Shown here piece by piece: positions 56,125 to 64,000 of a DNA stretch of 64,000 nucleotides (within the stretch, counting starts at the first letter, position 1; each line of letters begins with the position of its first letter). The DNA is from an uncultured Clostridia bacterium. GTDB lineage: Bacteria > Bacillota > Clostridia > TANB77 > CAG-465. Where the stretch lies: the NCBI GenBank assembly GCA_934132895.1, contig CAKPAG010000002.1, positions 1 to 64,000 of the forward strand. The letters run 5' to 3'. Below the pieces are notes generated by a model. That model was not told where the DNA came from and did no database searches. It was given only the letters and a program-made list of their open reading frames with translations. Position numbers and translations under genes: made by a program.

Positions 56125-58383
56125 TTAACTTAAAAATATAGGGTTCCTTACTACATTCATATTTACATCTTTGCTACGCACTTTATTATACATATTAATT
56201 TTTGAGTATAGTTGTCTATATAACTCAGTAGAAGATTTTGTTTTTATTATTATATTCATTCTATATTTATTATTTATTTTTTGAACAAATGGGCTTCTTG
56301 GCGAAAATACGTTATACAATTTATTTCTGTCATTTGATAAAATTTCATACATTTTATTTGCATCTTTTTTCAAATTATTTAAATTCTTTGAAGAAAATTC
56401 AAATAAAAATATGTCTATAAAAGGTGGGTAGCTACATCTTTTTCTAAATTCAATTTCTTCCTCATAAAAACCAACATAATCATTTTTTATAACATTCTTT
56501 AAAATATAGTTTGTTTCATCTGCTGTTTCTATATATACTCTTCCTCTTTTTTCCGCACGTCCTGCACGTCCTGCCACTTGTGCTATATTTTGAAAGGCTC
56601 TTTCAGCTGAAGCATAGTCATTAATTGCTATCATAGCATCTACACCTAAGATACCAACTAAGCTAACATTTGGAATGTCGTGACCTTTACTTATCATTTG
56701 CGTTCCTATCAAAATATCAGCTTCGCCTTTTTTAAATTTCTCTAATATCTTATGATGTGAATCTTTAGCAACTGTTGTATCAGCATCCATTCTTAGAATT
56801 TTTATACCCGGAAAAATTGATAAAAGTTCTTCTTCTAATTTTTGAGTTCCAACCGTTCCAGATGAAAGATTTTCACTACCACATTTAGGACAAATAGAGA
56901 TATGTCTTTCTACATGTGAACAATAATGACAAAGAAGCAAGTCGTTATTTTTATGATATGTAAGTGCAACATCACAATTTGGACATTTAAAAATATGCGA
57001 GCAATCTTTACAAGTAAGGTATGAAGTATATCCTCGTCTATTTAAAAAAATCATCGTTTGCTCTTTTTTTTCTAAATTTTTGCCTATCTCTTCTTTTAAC
57101 TTATTACTTATATGTAATGTATTCCCACTTAATCTATCTTCTTTTAAGTCTATAAGTTCTATATCCGGTAATACAGCATTTCCAGGTCTATTTTTTAATT
57201 CAATAAGTTCAGATTTATTATTCTTTGCGTTATAATAGCTTGAAATTTCAGGAGTAGCAGAACCAAGTAGTAATACTGCACTATTTTCCTTACATATATA
57301 TGATGCAACTTCTTTAGTTGAATATTTTGGAGTACTTTGAGAATAATAGCTTTGATCGTGTTCTTCATCTATTATAACAATACCTAAGTTATCTATAGGT
57401 GCAAAAATTGCAGAACGTGCACCTATTACAATATCAACTTTCCCTTCTTTTATTCTCTTATATTCTTCTTTTCTTTTTGAAACAGTCATTTTACTATGTA
57501 ATACTGCCACATTATTTCCAAACCTTGATACAAATCTATTTACCGTTTGATAAGTAAGCGATATTTCTGGTACTAGTACTATTGCCTTTCTTCCTTGATT
57601 TAAAACTTTCTCTAACACTTGCAAATATACTTCTGTTTTTCCACTTCCTGTAACTCCAAAAAGTAAACATTGTTTATATTCTTCTTCATATATATGATAT
57701 GATATTTTCTTTATAGCATCTTCTTGTTCTTTTGTAGGTTCCTTTTTGTAGCTTCTTTCTATATTATAATCACTTAATAGATCTGGTTCGATTTCATATT
57801 TTGTACAGAAAATATATCCATTTTTTTCTAAAGTTTTAAGTATTGCTCTTGATATATTTAGTCCATCAACAATATCATTTATTACCACAAAAGAGTTCTC
57901 AATTAAAAAATTTAATACTCTTATTTGCTTTGCACTCTTAATAGCACCCGAATTTATTTCTTGCATAATCTCATCTTCAGATTTTGCGAGCTCTACTCTA
58001 ATATCATATTTTGAATTTAAAACTTTGCTAGACTTTTTTGAATTAGTTCCAGGTGGTAACATTAACTTTAGTGCATCATATACATTACAAAAATATATAT
58101 GTGAAATATACTTAGCAAGTTTTAATCTTTTTTGATCTATATATGAAACTTCGTCTAAAACCGAAATTATATCTTTTAATTTATATTCTTTAATTCCTTC
58201 TTTTTTTTCTATTTCAGGTTCTATTTTTACTATAATTCCCTCAGTTGTATCTTTTCCTCTACCAAAACTTACTTCTACTCTTTTACCTATTTCTGCATCA
58301 TGTAAAAGCTCTTCTGGTATATTATAATCATAAACCTTATTCAAACTTTTTACTGTTGTATTTATAAGTACTTTTGCTATCAT
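56125..58383 (-). CDS. priA: Primosomal helicase PriA
   Basis: PriA restarts stalled replication forks. The N-terminal DNA-binding domain starts IAKVLINTTVKSLNKVYDYN; the helicase motifs are GVTGSGKTEVYL near 245, VIIDEEHDQSYYS near 340, LGSATPE near 380, and ILRMDADT, GTQMISKGHDIPNV and QVAGRAGRAEKRG in the second half. A zinc-binding insertion with eight Cys (CKDCSHIFKCPNC then CHYCSHVERHISICPKCG) lies near 460-500. ATG 58383 is chosen as AGAGGTT lies 8 nt before it. The length fits the family. Confidence 0.97.
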   Translation of the reverse strand: MIAKVLINTTVKSLNKVYDYNIPEELLHDAEIGKRVEVSFGRGKDTTEGIIVKIEPEIEKKEGIKEYKLKDIISVLDEVSYIDQKRLKLAKYISHIYFCNVYDALKLMLPPGTNSKKSSKVLNSKYDIRVELAKSEDEIMQEINSGAIKSAKQIRVLNFLIENSFVVINDIVDGLNISRAILKTLEKNGYIFCTKYEIEPDLLSDYNIERSYKKEPTKEQEDAIKKISYHIYEEEYKQCLLFGVTGSGKTEVYLQVLEKVLNQGRKAIVLVPEISLTYQTVNRFVSRFGNNVAVLHSKMTVSKRKEEYKRIKEGKVDIVIGARSAIFAPIDNLGIVIIDEEHDQSYYSQSTPKYSTKEVASYICKENSAVLLLGSATPEISSYYNAKNNKSELIELKNRPGNAVLPDIELIDLKEDRLSGNTLHISNKLKEEIGKNLEKKEQTMIFLNRRGYTSYLTCKDCSHIFKCPNCDVALTYHKNNDLLLCHYCSHVERHISICPKCGSENLSSGTVGTQKLEEELLSIFPGIKILRMDADTTVAKDSHHKILEKFKKGEADILIGTQMISKGHDIPNVSLVGILGVDAMIAINDYASAERAFQNIAQVAGRAGRAEKRGRVYIETADETNYILKNVIKNDYVGFYEEEIEFRKRCSYPPFIDIFLFEFSSKNLNNLKKDANKMYEILSNDRNKLYNVFSPRSPFVQKINNKYRMNIIIKTKSSTELYRQLYSKINMYNKVRSKDVNMNVVRNPIFLS

Positions 58384-58468
58384 AATTTTAACCTCTAACA
58401 TATTATATAAAACATTAGTTTGAAAGTCAATAACAATTATACTATTAAGAAAAAATAATAATGCAAAT

Positions 58469-58508
58469 AAAAGTTACTAAAAATATATTACTATTCTTAA
58501 TAACTTTT
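58469..58508 (-). terminator. Terminator of triple-repeat protein 1 gene
   Basis: AAAAGTTA (58469-58476) and TAACTTTT (58501-58508) with a T-rich minus-strand tail. Confidence 0.7.
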
Positions 58509-58529
58509 ATTTTAATATTAATTACTTGA

Positions 58530-59117
58530 CTATTTTATTACTCCTTCTTTTTTTAATACTTCTTTGTATTTTTCAGCATTTTTTATCTCATCATATATAA
58601 TACTTTTAAAGAAACGTCCAATATTAATATCTTTGTATATTGTCAAATGAGATGGTGATTTTCCATATAAGTTATAGAACTCAATAATTAGCTTTAATTT
58701 TTTTTCCATCTTCTCTTCTTTTGTACAATAGTTTAAATCTATTCCATTTTCCATAAGAAGATTTTTATCAGGTGAAGATATTTTGATTCTTTTTGTTATT
58801 ATACAGTCAAGAAATTCTTTTAAACGTACACCGTCAATTTCTTCACCAAAATGTGGCAATCTATTATATTTTTTCTTAAACTGTATTAACTTTTGAACCT
58901 TATCATGTGTTCTTATAACTCTAATATCATTTACCAAATATATTTCATTTTTAATTAGCAATTCTTTTTGCTCATTAGAAATATTAATACCACCTCTTCG
59001 TATAGCTGAATAGAATTCTCCGATATTAATACCTTTATATTCTTCCACACGTTTTGGTACTCTTTTTTTCTCATTGCAAAATTCCAAAAGCAATTTAATT
59101 TTATCATCTTTATTCAT
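58530..59117 (-). CDS. Triple-repeat protein resembling helicase-associated domains, copy 1
   Basis: A 195-residue protein made of three repeats of about 60-65 residues: residues 5-60 (IKLLLEFCNEKKRVPKRVEEY...INIGEFYSAIRRGGINIS), about 70-130 (VQKLIQFKKKYNRLPHFGEE...VRLKEFLDCIITKRIKIS) and about 135-193 (LKLIIEFYNLYGKSPSHLTI...INIGRFFKSIIYDEI). The pattern helix, then P, then short basic helix, recalls the helicase-associated domain (PF03457) and related repeat proteins found beside helicases in bacteria. Basic residues in the second helix suggest nucleic-acid binding, but function is unknown. Consensus promoter upstream; a second copy lies 170 bp further on. Confidence 0.7.
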   Translation of the reverse strand: MNKDDKIKLLLEFCNEKKRVPKRVEEYKGINIGEFYSAIRRGGINISNEQKELLIKNEIYLVNDIRVIRTHDKVQKLIQFKKKYNRLPHFGEEIDGVRLKEFLDCIITKRIKISSPDKNLLMENGIDLNYCTKEEKMEKKLKLIIEFYNLYGKSPSHLTIYKDINIGRFFKSIIYDEIKNAEKYKEVLKKEGVIK

Positions 59118-59173
59118 AACAAATCCTCCTATTACTTTACTAAAAATAATAATTACTATATTATAATAATAAA

Positions 59174-59202
59174 ATTATACCACTTCAATTGCATTATGTC
59201 AA
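59174..59202 (-). promoter_or_regulatory. Consensus promoter of triple-repeat protein 1
   Basis: Perfect TTGACA (59197-59202), 17-bp spacer ending GG, perfect TATAAT (59174-59179). Confidence 0.8.
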
Positions 59203-59228
59203 TCGTTTTAGTCCAAAGTATATAAAGC

Positions 59229-59270
59229 AAAAGCTATTTAAAATATAAATTAATATTTTAAATAGCTTTT
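59229..59270 (-). terminator. Terminator of triple-repeat protein 2 gene
   Basis: AAAAGCTATTTAAAATAT and its complement form an 18-bp perfect stem (59229-59270) after the stop at 59293. Confidence 0.85.
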
Positions 59271-59292
59271 ACACATATTATTGTAGATTATC

Positions 59293-59883
59293 TTATAATA
59301 TAAGTTCTTGGAGTTTTATTTTATATTCTTCTGGAACATTAACTCTACCAAGTTTTATATTCATCCAAAAATATCCAATGTTTTGTCCTTTATAGCTTTC
59401 ATCTTGCTTAGGAGCTCTCATATATGTATTAAAAAACTCTATTAGCAAAAGAAGTTTTCTTTCAACTTCTATGTTACGCTTATTTTTTAATATATAACCA
59501 ATTCTTAAAAGTTCGTTATAGTCCTCTTCAGAAAGCTTAACTACATTATATCGAATATTTCTTAAAAAGACACCCAACTTAACATCTTTATATATTGTAT
59601 TATACACAGGTTCTTTATTATATTTAAGATAAAATTCTTTTAACAATTCAACTTTTTTGTGAACCTCTTTTTTAATATCCAAAGAGTTAAGCCGATAACC
59701 TATCGCTAAAAGTTTTTTTTGCTCGTGAGGTTCAATTTTAGTATTTCCACTTCTTATTGAGCATAAAAAATATCCTACATTTTCACCTCTAAATTTTTCC
59801 CTTGATTTTGGTTCCCTTCTATAAATTTGGTAAAACATAATCAAAAGATCAACTTTTTCCCGTACTTTTTCATAACTTACCAT
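59293..59883 (-). CDS. Triple-repeat protein resembling helicase-associated domains, copy 2
   Basis: A 196-residue paralogue of the protein at 58530, again with three repeats: about residues 8-60 (VDLLIMFYQIYRREPKSREKF...ENVGYFLCSIRSG), 75-130 (VELLKEFYLKYNKEPVYNTI...VKLGVFLRNIRYN) and 135-190 (LLLLIEFFNTYMRAPKQDES...QNIGYFWMNIKLG). The third repeat keeps a Trp, as in true helicase-associated domains. It carries two in-frame CGG codons (8 and 64) that must be read as Arg. Its promoter has the same build as that of copy 1. Nothing nearby suggests a partner. Confidence 0.7.
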   Translation of the reverse strand: MVSYEKVREKVDLLIMFYQIYRREPKSREKFRGENVGYFLCSIRSGNTKIEPHEQKKLLAIGYRLNSLDIKKEVHKKVELLKEFYLKYNKEPVYNTIYKDVKLGVFLRNIRYNVVKLSEEDYNELLRIGYILKNKRNIEVERKLLLLIEFFNTYMRAPKQDESYKGQNIGYFWMNIKLGRVNVPEEYKIKLQELIL

Positions 59884-59945
59884 GAATAATTATCCCCCTT
59901 TGTAATATTTTATTTAAAACAATTATAATATATTTGCATATTTAT

Positions 59946-59974
59946 ATTATACCAAATTTATGCATCAAAGTCAA
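59946..59974 (-). promoter_or_regulatory. Consensus promoter of triple-repeat protein 2
   Basis: TTGACT (59969-59974), 17-bp spacer ending GG, TATAAT (59946-59951), closely matching the copy 1 promoter. Confidence 0.75.
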
Positions 59975-60009
59975 TATTATGTAATCTGCAAAGAAATACT
60001 CTAATAAAA

Positions 60010-60047
60010 AAATGAAATGAAAATACAAAAGTACCTCCATCTCATTT
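60010..60047 (-). terminator. Terminator of the phosphomannomutase gene
   Basis: AAATGAAATG and CATCTCATTT (one G-U) with a T-run on the minus strand. Confidence 0.75.
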
Positions 60048-60072
60048 TATTTTTATCCTTTTTAATAATATC

Positions 60073-61455
60073 TTAATTACATTCCTCTATAAACTTGTTT
60101 ACAACTCCTAAAAATTCTTCTTTCATAGTCTCAAGTCTTTCTTTTGTATCAGCTTCAAACCTTATTGTAAGTTTTGGAGATGTATTAGACATTCTAATTA
60201 TTGCAAAGCCGTCATCAAATTCAACTCTTGCTCCATCTATAGTTGATGTGTTATATCCTTTTGAAATACAATATTTCTTTACTTTTTCTACTATTAAAGC
60301 TTTGCTTTCTTCTGATACAGTTATTTTAAGTACTGGAGTTGAATAATATTTTTTTAGTGTAGCTTCTATTTCTGCTAGAGTATGTGTTTCATTATCTATT
60401 ACTTCAATCATTCTCAAACCTGCATATATTCCATCATCAAAGCCATAAAATTTGTCTTTAAAGAATGTATGACCTGATATTTCTCCACCAAAAAGTAATC
60501 CTTCTTTTAACATTTCTCTTTTAATATATGAATTACCTGTTTTATATACTTTAGGCTCTCCACCATTTTTTCTTATCTCATCAGATAATGTTTTAGAACA
60601 ACTTACATCAAACATTATTCCTTTGTTTTGAACAGTAGGTAAAATATACTTGCTCATGATTGCCATATAATAGTCACTTGATATTATATTACCTTTATTA
60701 TCTACACATCCAACTCTATCTGCATCGCCATCAAAAGCAACACCTATATCAGCATTTAACTCTAATACTTTTTGCTGCAAAGAAACCATATTTTCAGCTT
60801 CAGCTGGGTCTGGATGATGGTTTGGAAAGTTTGGATCACTCTCACAATAGATATATGTAACATCTAAGTTTAATTTATCAAATATGTCTTTTACGATAAT
60901 CGATGATGTACCATTTCCTGCATCTACTACTACTTTTAATTTTTTCTTAAAATCAAATTTTGATACAAGCATATTTACATATTCTTCTTTTATATCTACT
61001 TTTTCAAAAGTACCAGTTCCTTGTATAAAGTTTGCATTTAATACAAAATCTCTAAACTCAGTTATTTCTTCGCCACATATTTCACCTTTTTCATCAAAGG
61101 CTATTTTAAAACCATTATATTCTTTAGGATTATGACTAGCTGTTACCATTATTCCTGCACGTATGTCATATATTTCATTGGCATAATACAGCATAGGAGA
61201 TGTTACAACTCCAAGATACATAACATCCACACCTGTAGATAAGACTCCTTCTATTAAAGCTCTTGCAAGTGCAGGTGAAGAAACTCTATTATCTTCTCCA
61301 ATTATTACTTTATTTCCATTAAATTTTGTTTTTAGATAAGTACCATATGCTTTTCCAATAGTATATGCTGTACTTTCAAATAAATCTTCGTTGTATATTC
61401 CTCTTATATCATATCCTCTAAAAATATGAGGATTTATTTTCCTTGTTATTTCCAT
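60073..61455 (-). CDS. Phosphomannomutase/phosphoglucomutase
   Basis: A 460-residue alpha-D-phosphohexomutase that interconverts hexose-1- and hexose-6-phosphates for nucleotide-sugar synthesis. The four domain signatures are HIFRGYDIRGIYNED near 8, the phosphoserine loop GIMVTASHNPKEYNGFK near 98, the metal loop VAFDGDADRVG near 242, the sugar-specificity loop GGEISGHTFF near 325 and the C-terminal phosphate loop IRMSNTSPKLTIRFE near 420. Its start is uncertain: ATG 61455 lacks a clear site, and TTG 61473 has AAGG at short distance. A long inverted repeat lies directly over this start region. Confidence 0.94.
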   Translation of the reverse strand: MEITRKINPHIFRGYDIRGIYNEDLFESTAYTIGKAYGTYLKTKFNGNKVIIGEDNRVSSPALARALIEGVLSTGVDVMYLGVVTSPMLYYANEIYDIRAGIMVTASHNPKEYNGFKIAFDEKGEICGEEITEFRDFVLNANFIQGTGTFEKVDIKEEYVNMLVSKFDFKKKLKVVVDAGNGTSSIIVKDIFDKLNLDVTYIYCESDPNFPNHHPDPAEAENMVSLQQKVLELNADIGVAFDGDADRVGCVDNKGNIISSDYYMAIMSKYILPTVQNKGIMFDVSCSKTLSDEIRKNGGEPKVYKTGNSYIKREMLKEGLLFGGEISGHTFFKDKFYGFDDGIYAGLRMIEVIDNETHTLAEIEATLKKYYSTPVLKITVSEESKALIVEKVKKYCISKGYNTSTIDGARVEFDDGFAIIRMSNTSPKLTIRFEADTKERLETMKEEFLGVVNKFIEECN

Positions 61456-61462
61456 ATAAAAT

Positions 61463-61510
61463 AAAGATAACAAAATACCTTAAATAAATTTAAAATAATT
61501 TGTTATCTTT
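61463..61510 (-). promoter_or_regulatory. Inverted repeat over the phosphomannomutase leader
   Basis: A perfect 12-bp inverted repeat, AAAGATAACAAA (61463-61474) and TTTGTTATCTTT (61499-61510), with a 24-nt loop that holds AAGG. It can be a terminator for the upstream rpoZ-cytidylate kinase unit (a T-rich stretch follows) or a structure that governs the next start codon. Confidence 0.6.
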
Positions 61511-61559
61511 GCACCACCTTTCAAAATAATTATTATTAACTACTATATTTTAATTTCTA

Positions 61560-62123
61560 CTATTTTTCTTCTAACCATTTTTTATATTCTTTAAGAACAA
61601 TTTCGTTTACTTCTTCTATTGAAAGATTAGAAGTATCAATAACTAAATCATAGTTTGACATATCTTCTCTTTTAATACCATATGTTTTAAACCATCTAAC
61701 ATTTTCTTCGTTATATCTGTATCTAATTTGTTCTTTTACTTCTTCAATAGTTTCGAAAGTCTCTGTATCTTTTCTTTTTTCATCATTAAATACTCTTTTA
61801 GCAGCTACATCAATGTCCACTTTTAAGTACACTTTAAATGAATCTGGTATAGCATACCACCCAAGTTTTGCATCAACAATCAAATTATCATGAGTTGCAG
61901 CATACTCACTTGCACTTTTTTCAATTTGTCTATCTAATTCTTCATGTTCATCAAGATATGTTTGAAATTCTACAATAGTCATTCCCATTTCTTTTGCTAA
62001 CTTTCTTGCATATTGACCATTTCTATATATCTCATATCCAAGTTCTTTTTGCAAAGAATTAGAAAGTGAACCTTGACCACTAGCATGCTCTCCTGCTATT
62101 GTTATAATATGTCTTTTATTCAT
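61560..62123 (-). CDS. Cytidylate kinase-like P-loop protein
   Basis: A 187-residue protein of the cytidylate-kinase-like family (the AAA/archaeal-type Cmk). The phosphate loop is AGEHASGQGSLS near 11, where the usual GK[ST] lysine is replaced by Gln, as in several members of this branch. The segments KLAKEMGMTIVEFQTYLDEH near 43, SASEYAATHDNLIVDAKLGW near 70 and RVFNDEKRKD near 110 follow the (d)NMP-kinase arrangement. Nucleotide specificity is not shown. It starts 3 bp after rpoZ and is coupled to it. Confidence 0.85.
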   Translation of the reverse strand: MNKRHIITIAGEHASGQGSLSNSLQKELGYEIYRNGQYARKLAKEMGMTIVEFQTYLDEHEELDRQIEKSASEYAATHDNLIVDAKLGWYAIPDSFKVYLKVDIDVAAKRVFNDEKRKDTETFETIEEVKEQIRYRYNEENVRWFKTYGIKREDMSNYDLVIDTSNLSIEEVNEIVLKEYKKWLEEK

Positions 62124-62126
62124 TTC

Positions 62127-62399
62127 TTACTCCCTATTATATAAATAGTTTAATTCATCAGTATCTACTATATCTTTTTTTATATCAGGTTCAATTACAT
62201 ATTGACCATTTTTCTTTACATATGCTTCTTCGTTTGCAATTTCTTCTGCTGCTATATCTACAGCATCCCTTATATCACTACTACCTTCCATTACTCTTCT
62301 TTTTTCAATATCTCTAGCTCTTTTAGCAATAGCAAGAGCTGATTCATATCTGTTACCTACTTTTGGCATTATTTCTTTAACATTAGGTTTTGCTAACAT
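62127..62399 (-). CDS. rpoZ: RNA polymerase omega subunit
   Basis: A 90-residue omega subunit, which helps assemble RNA polymerase. The conserved RYESALAIAKRARDIEKRR segment lies near 18-36, followed by a helix with DAVDIAAEEIANEEAY. ATG 62399 has AAGGAGGA before it and is preferred to the start at 62438. It is followed by the cytidylate-kinase-like gene rather than the usual coaBC. Confidence 0.93.
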   Translation of the reverse strand: MLAKPNVKEIMPKVGNRYESALAIAKRARDIEKRRVMEGSSDIRDAVDIAAEEIANEEAYVKKNGQYVIEPDIKKDIVDTDELNYLYNRE

Positions 62400-62501
62400 T
62401 TTATTTCCTCCTTTAAATACATATATATATTTTAGCACAAATAATTTGTTTTGACAATACTTAAATCAAAATAAATTATGTAACTTAAAACTTGTAATTA
62501 A

Positions 62502-63305
62502 TCAACAAAATATTTGTAGTATTTTGTCTGCTATTAAATCATAATAAATATAATGAATATAATGTTCAGATTCTCCCACATTTAAAATATATGAATTTTT
62601 AAATTTATTTTGCATACTCTCATTATATTTTAACGTACTGTTTCTACATATAAGTATAGAAGTATCAAAAGTTCCTTCTTTTACACTGTTTAAATATTTA
62701 TTAAAGGTATCTATTTCTTTAACTATATTTTTTAGTTCGTTTTTTATATCTTCGTTTGGTATTTTATTTTTTTGTACATAAATAGCTTCATGCTTTATTT
62801 CATCTGGTATATTTCTATCGAACATTTTACTTACGCTTTTATCAAATATTTTTTTAAATTTAGTTTTACTAAGTAAAAAGTATATGTTATATGCAAGCTC
62901 TGTAATTTTTAACTTAAATTTACTTTCTTCTTGCATATCAATTAATATAGTTCCTAAAAGAGGAACTTCCTTATTTAAAGCAAGTGCATAAAAACAAGAG
63001 ACTGAATGAGCAACTATTAGAGTATTTTCTGATTTTATATTTAATATGTTAAATACATATTTTATCTCTTCTGTTATATTATGTATATTTCTAGTATTAT
63101 TTATAACGTCACTATCTCCATAGCCAAATCTATCCAATACTATTACTCTTAAACTTAAAGAAAGTTTACTTGCCATCTCATACATATCTGCTATTCCAAG
63201 AGGTGTACCAAAACCAGATAAAAATACAACCGTTTTCTCTCCATAGCCAGCCTCATAATAACTCATATATTTTCCATTTATATTTATTTTATTTTTAACA
63301 AACAT
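62502..63305 (-). CDS. Alpha/beta hydrolase
   Basis: A 267-residue alpha/beta hydrolase. The oxyanion and strand motifs are VVFLSGFGTPLG near 29 and VIVLDRFGYGDSD near 53; the nucleophile elbow is AHSVSCFYAL near 99, and the late His is in GESEHYIHYIYYD near 245. The central cap (about 130-190) is helical and basic. Substrate is unknown; the family includes esterases, lipases and acyl-homoserine hydrolases. It starts just after the methyltransferase gene on the same strand. Confidence 0.85.
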   Translation of the reverse strand: MFVKNKININGKYMSYYEAGYGEKTVVFLSGFGTPLGIADMYEMASKLSLSLRVIVLDRFGYGDSDVINNTRNIHNITEEIKYVFNILNIKSENTLIVAHSVSCFYALALNKEVPLLGTILIDMQEESKFKLKITELAYNIYFLLSKTKFKKIFDKSVSKMFDRNIPDEIKHEAIYVQKNKIPNEDIKNELKNIVKEIDTFNKYLNSVKEGTFDTSILICRNSTLKYNESMQNKFKNSYILNVGESEHYIHYIYYDLIADKILQIFC

Positions 63306-63326
63306 TTTTTTATCCTTTATTTTTTC

Positions 63327-64000
63327 TTAAAACTCAACTATTGTCGTTATACCACATGGTAAAAATACATCTTCTCCTTTTTGTTTTAATCCTATTTCAT
63401 CAAAAGATATATTTTTTATTTTCTTGTCCTTAAAAGCATACCTAGCAGCAGTAGTTATAACTGTACCTGAAAGTCCACCTGTATAAGTATTAATCATAAC
63501 AAATAATGGGCTATCAGCTAATACTTCATTGCACAATTCTAAAAGTTCACACAAATTTTTTTCTATAGACCATACTTCGCCATTTTTTCCTCTTCCATAA
63601 GATGGGGGATCCATTATTATTACATCATATTTATTACCACGTCTTATTTCTCTTTTTACAAATTTTATAACATCATCTACTAAAAACCTTACTTTTTTAT
63701 CTTTAAGATTACTTGACATAAGGTTTTCTTTTGCCCAATTTGTCATACCTTGTGAAGAATCGACATGACAAACCTGAGCATTTGCATAAGCTGCTGCTAC
63801 ACTTGCTCCTCCAGTATATGCAAATAGATTTAGTACCTTTATTTCTCTTTTATTTTTTGTTTCTTTTGATATTTTATCTATAATATAGTCCCAATTAGTA
63901 GATTGTTCAGGAAAAAGTCCAGTATGCTTAAATCCCATTGGTTTTATATTAAAAGTTAAGTCTTTATATCTTATTTGCCAATCGTTTTTAATTTTTTTTA
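63327..64000 (-). CDS. Class I rRNA-type SAM-dependent methyltransferase (5' end missing)
   Basis: The reading frame runs off the right end of the window, so the first part of the gene is missing. It encodes a Rossmann methyltransferase like RlmI/RlmK: PMGFKHTGLFPEQSTNWDYI near the visible start, VLNLFAYTGGASVAAAYANA with the SAM-binding motif, VCHVDSSQGMTNWAKENL, IIMDPPSYGRGKNG with the catalytic DPPSY motif and MINTYTGGLSG at the end. Related enzymes methylate 23S rRNA cytosines or guanines. The first Met inside the window is not the true start; codons upstream of it stay open and encode plausible sequence. Confidence 0.88.
   Translation of the reverse strand, partial: KKIKNDWQIRYKDLTFNIKPMGFKHTGLFPEQSTNWDYIIDKISKETKNKREIKVLNLFAYTGGASVAAAYANAQVCHVDSSQGMTNWAKENLMSSNLKDKKVRFLVDDVIKFVKREIRRGNKYDVIIMDPPSYGRGKNGEVWSIEKNLCELLELCNEVLADSPLFVMINTYTGGLSGTVITTAARYAFKDKKIKNISFDEIGLKQKGEDVFLPCGITTIVEF

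Overview
The window is AT-rich DNA from a low-GC Firmicute, most likely an uncultured anaerobic member of the Clostridia. The evidence is a mix of spore-lineage genes (spoVT, spoVB), RNase Y with YmdB, acyl-CoA dehydratase activase genes, a NifS/NifU-type Fe-S pair, and clostridial gene orders such as DUF4321-radC-mreBCD-mrdA. Strong AGGAGG-type ribosome binding sites, sigma-A promoters with 17-bp spacers, and U-tailed hairpins at gene ends are common. No CRISPR array, insertion sequence or prophage was seen. Most genes are on the minus strand.

Layout by region. 0-10 kb: an SSB-like protein, serine acetyltransferase, ymdB, a 44-residue membrane peptide, three acyl-CoA dehydratase-activase-type genes, rny, a short GDPD and spoVT. 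10-24 kb: a lone KAP-family NTPase, a candidate small RNA, recD2, a Ca2+-type P-ATPase, a DedA protein, a PfkB sugar kinase, pyrG and mnmA. 24-34 kb: a HAD protein, the isc-like operon with a DtxR-family gene and a DtxR-box-like site, spoVB, a ferritin-like protein, initiator tRNA-Met, an ArsP_2-type metal exporter and Fe/Mn superoxide dismutase. 34-47 kb: elongator tRNA-Met, trmL, two deoxycytidylate deaminases, a lipid kinase, the rod-shape operon, a CapA protein, mtaB and a response regulator with a degenerate kinase-like domain. 47-64 kb: uppP, exported proteins, PBP1A, an orphan MazF, a beta-CASP nuclease, priA, two triple-repeat paralogues, phosphomannomutase, a cytidylate-kinase-like protein, rpoZ, an alpha/beta hydrolase and a truncated rRNA methyltransferase.

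The most striking observation is that five conserved genes (cysE, an acyl-CoA dehydratase activase, the P-type ATPase, mnmA and superoxide dismutase) are each broken by an apparent one-base insertion, and cysE carries two. All six breaks are the same: an in-frame CGG codon where skipping the C restores the frame and reads a GGN glycine codon that fits the family. After removing that one base, every gene has a length divisible by three and a normal family length. No other frame break was found in the window. Reading both strands I found only about twelve in-frame CGG codons in all; the other six read as arginine, two of them at positions where arginine is expected. This looks like recurrent +1 recoding (frameshifting or four-base decoding) at CGG, although a shared assembly artefact cannot be excluded from sequence alone.
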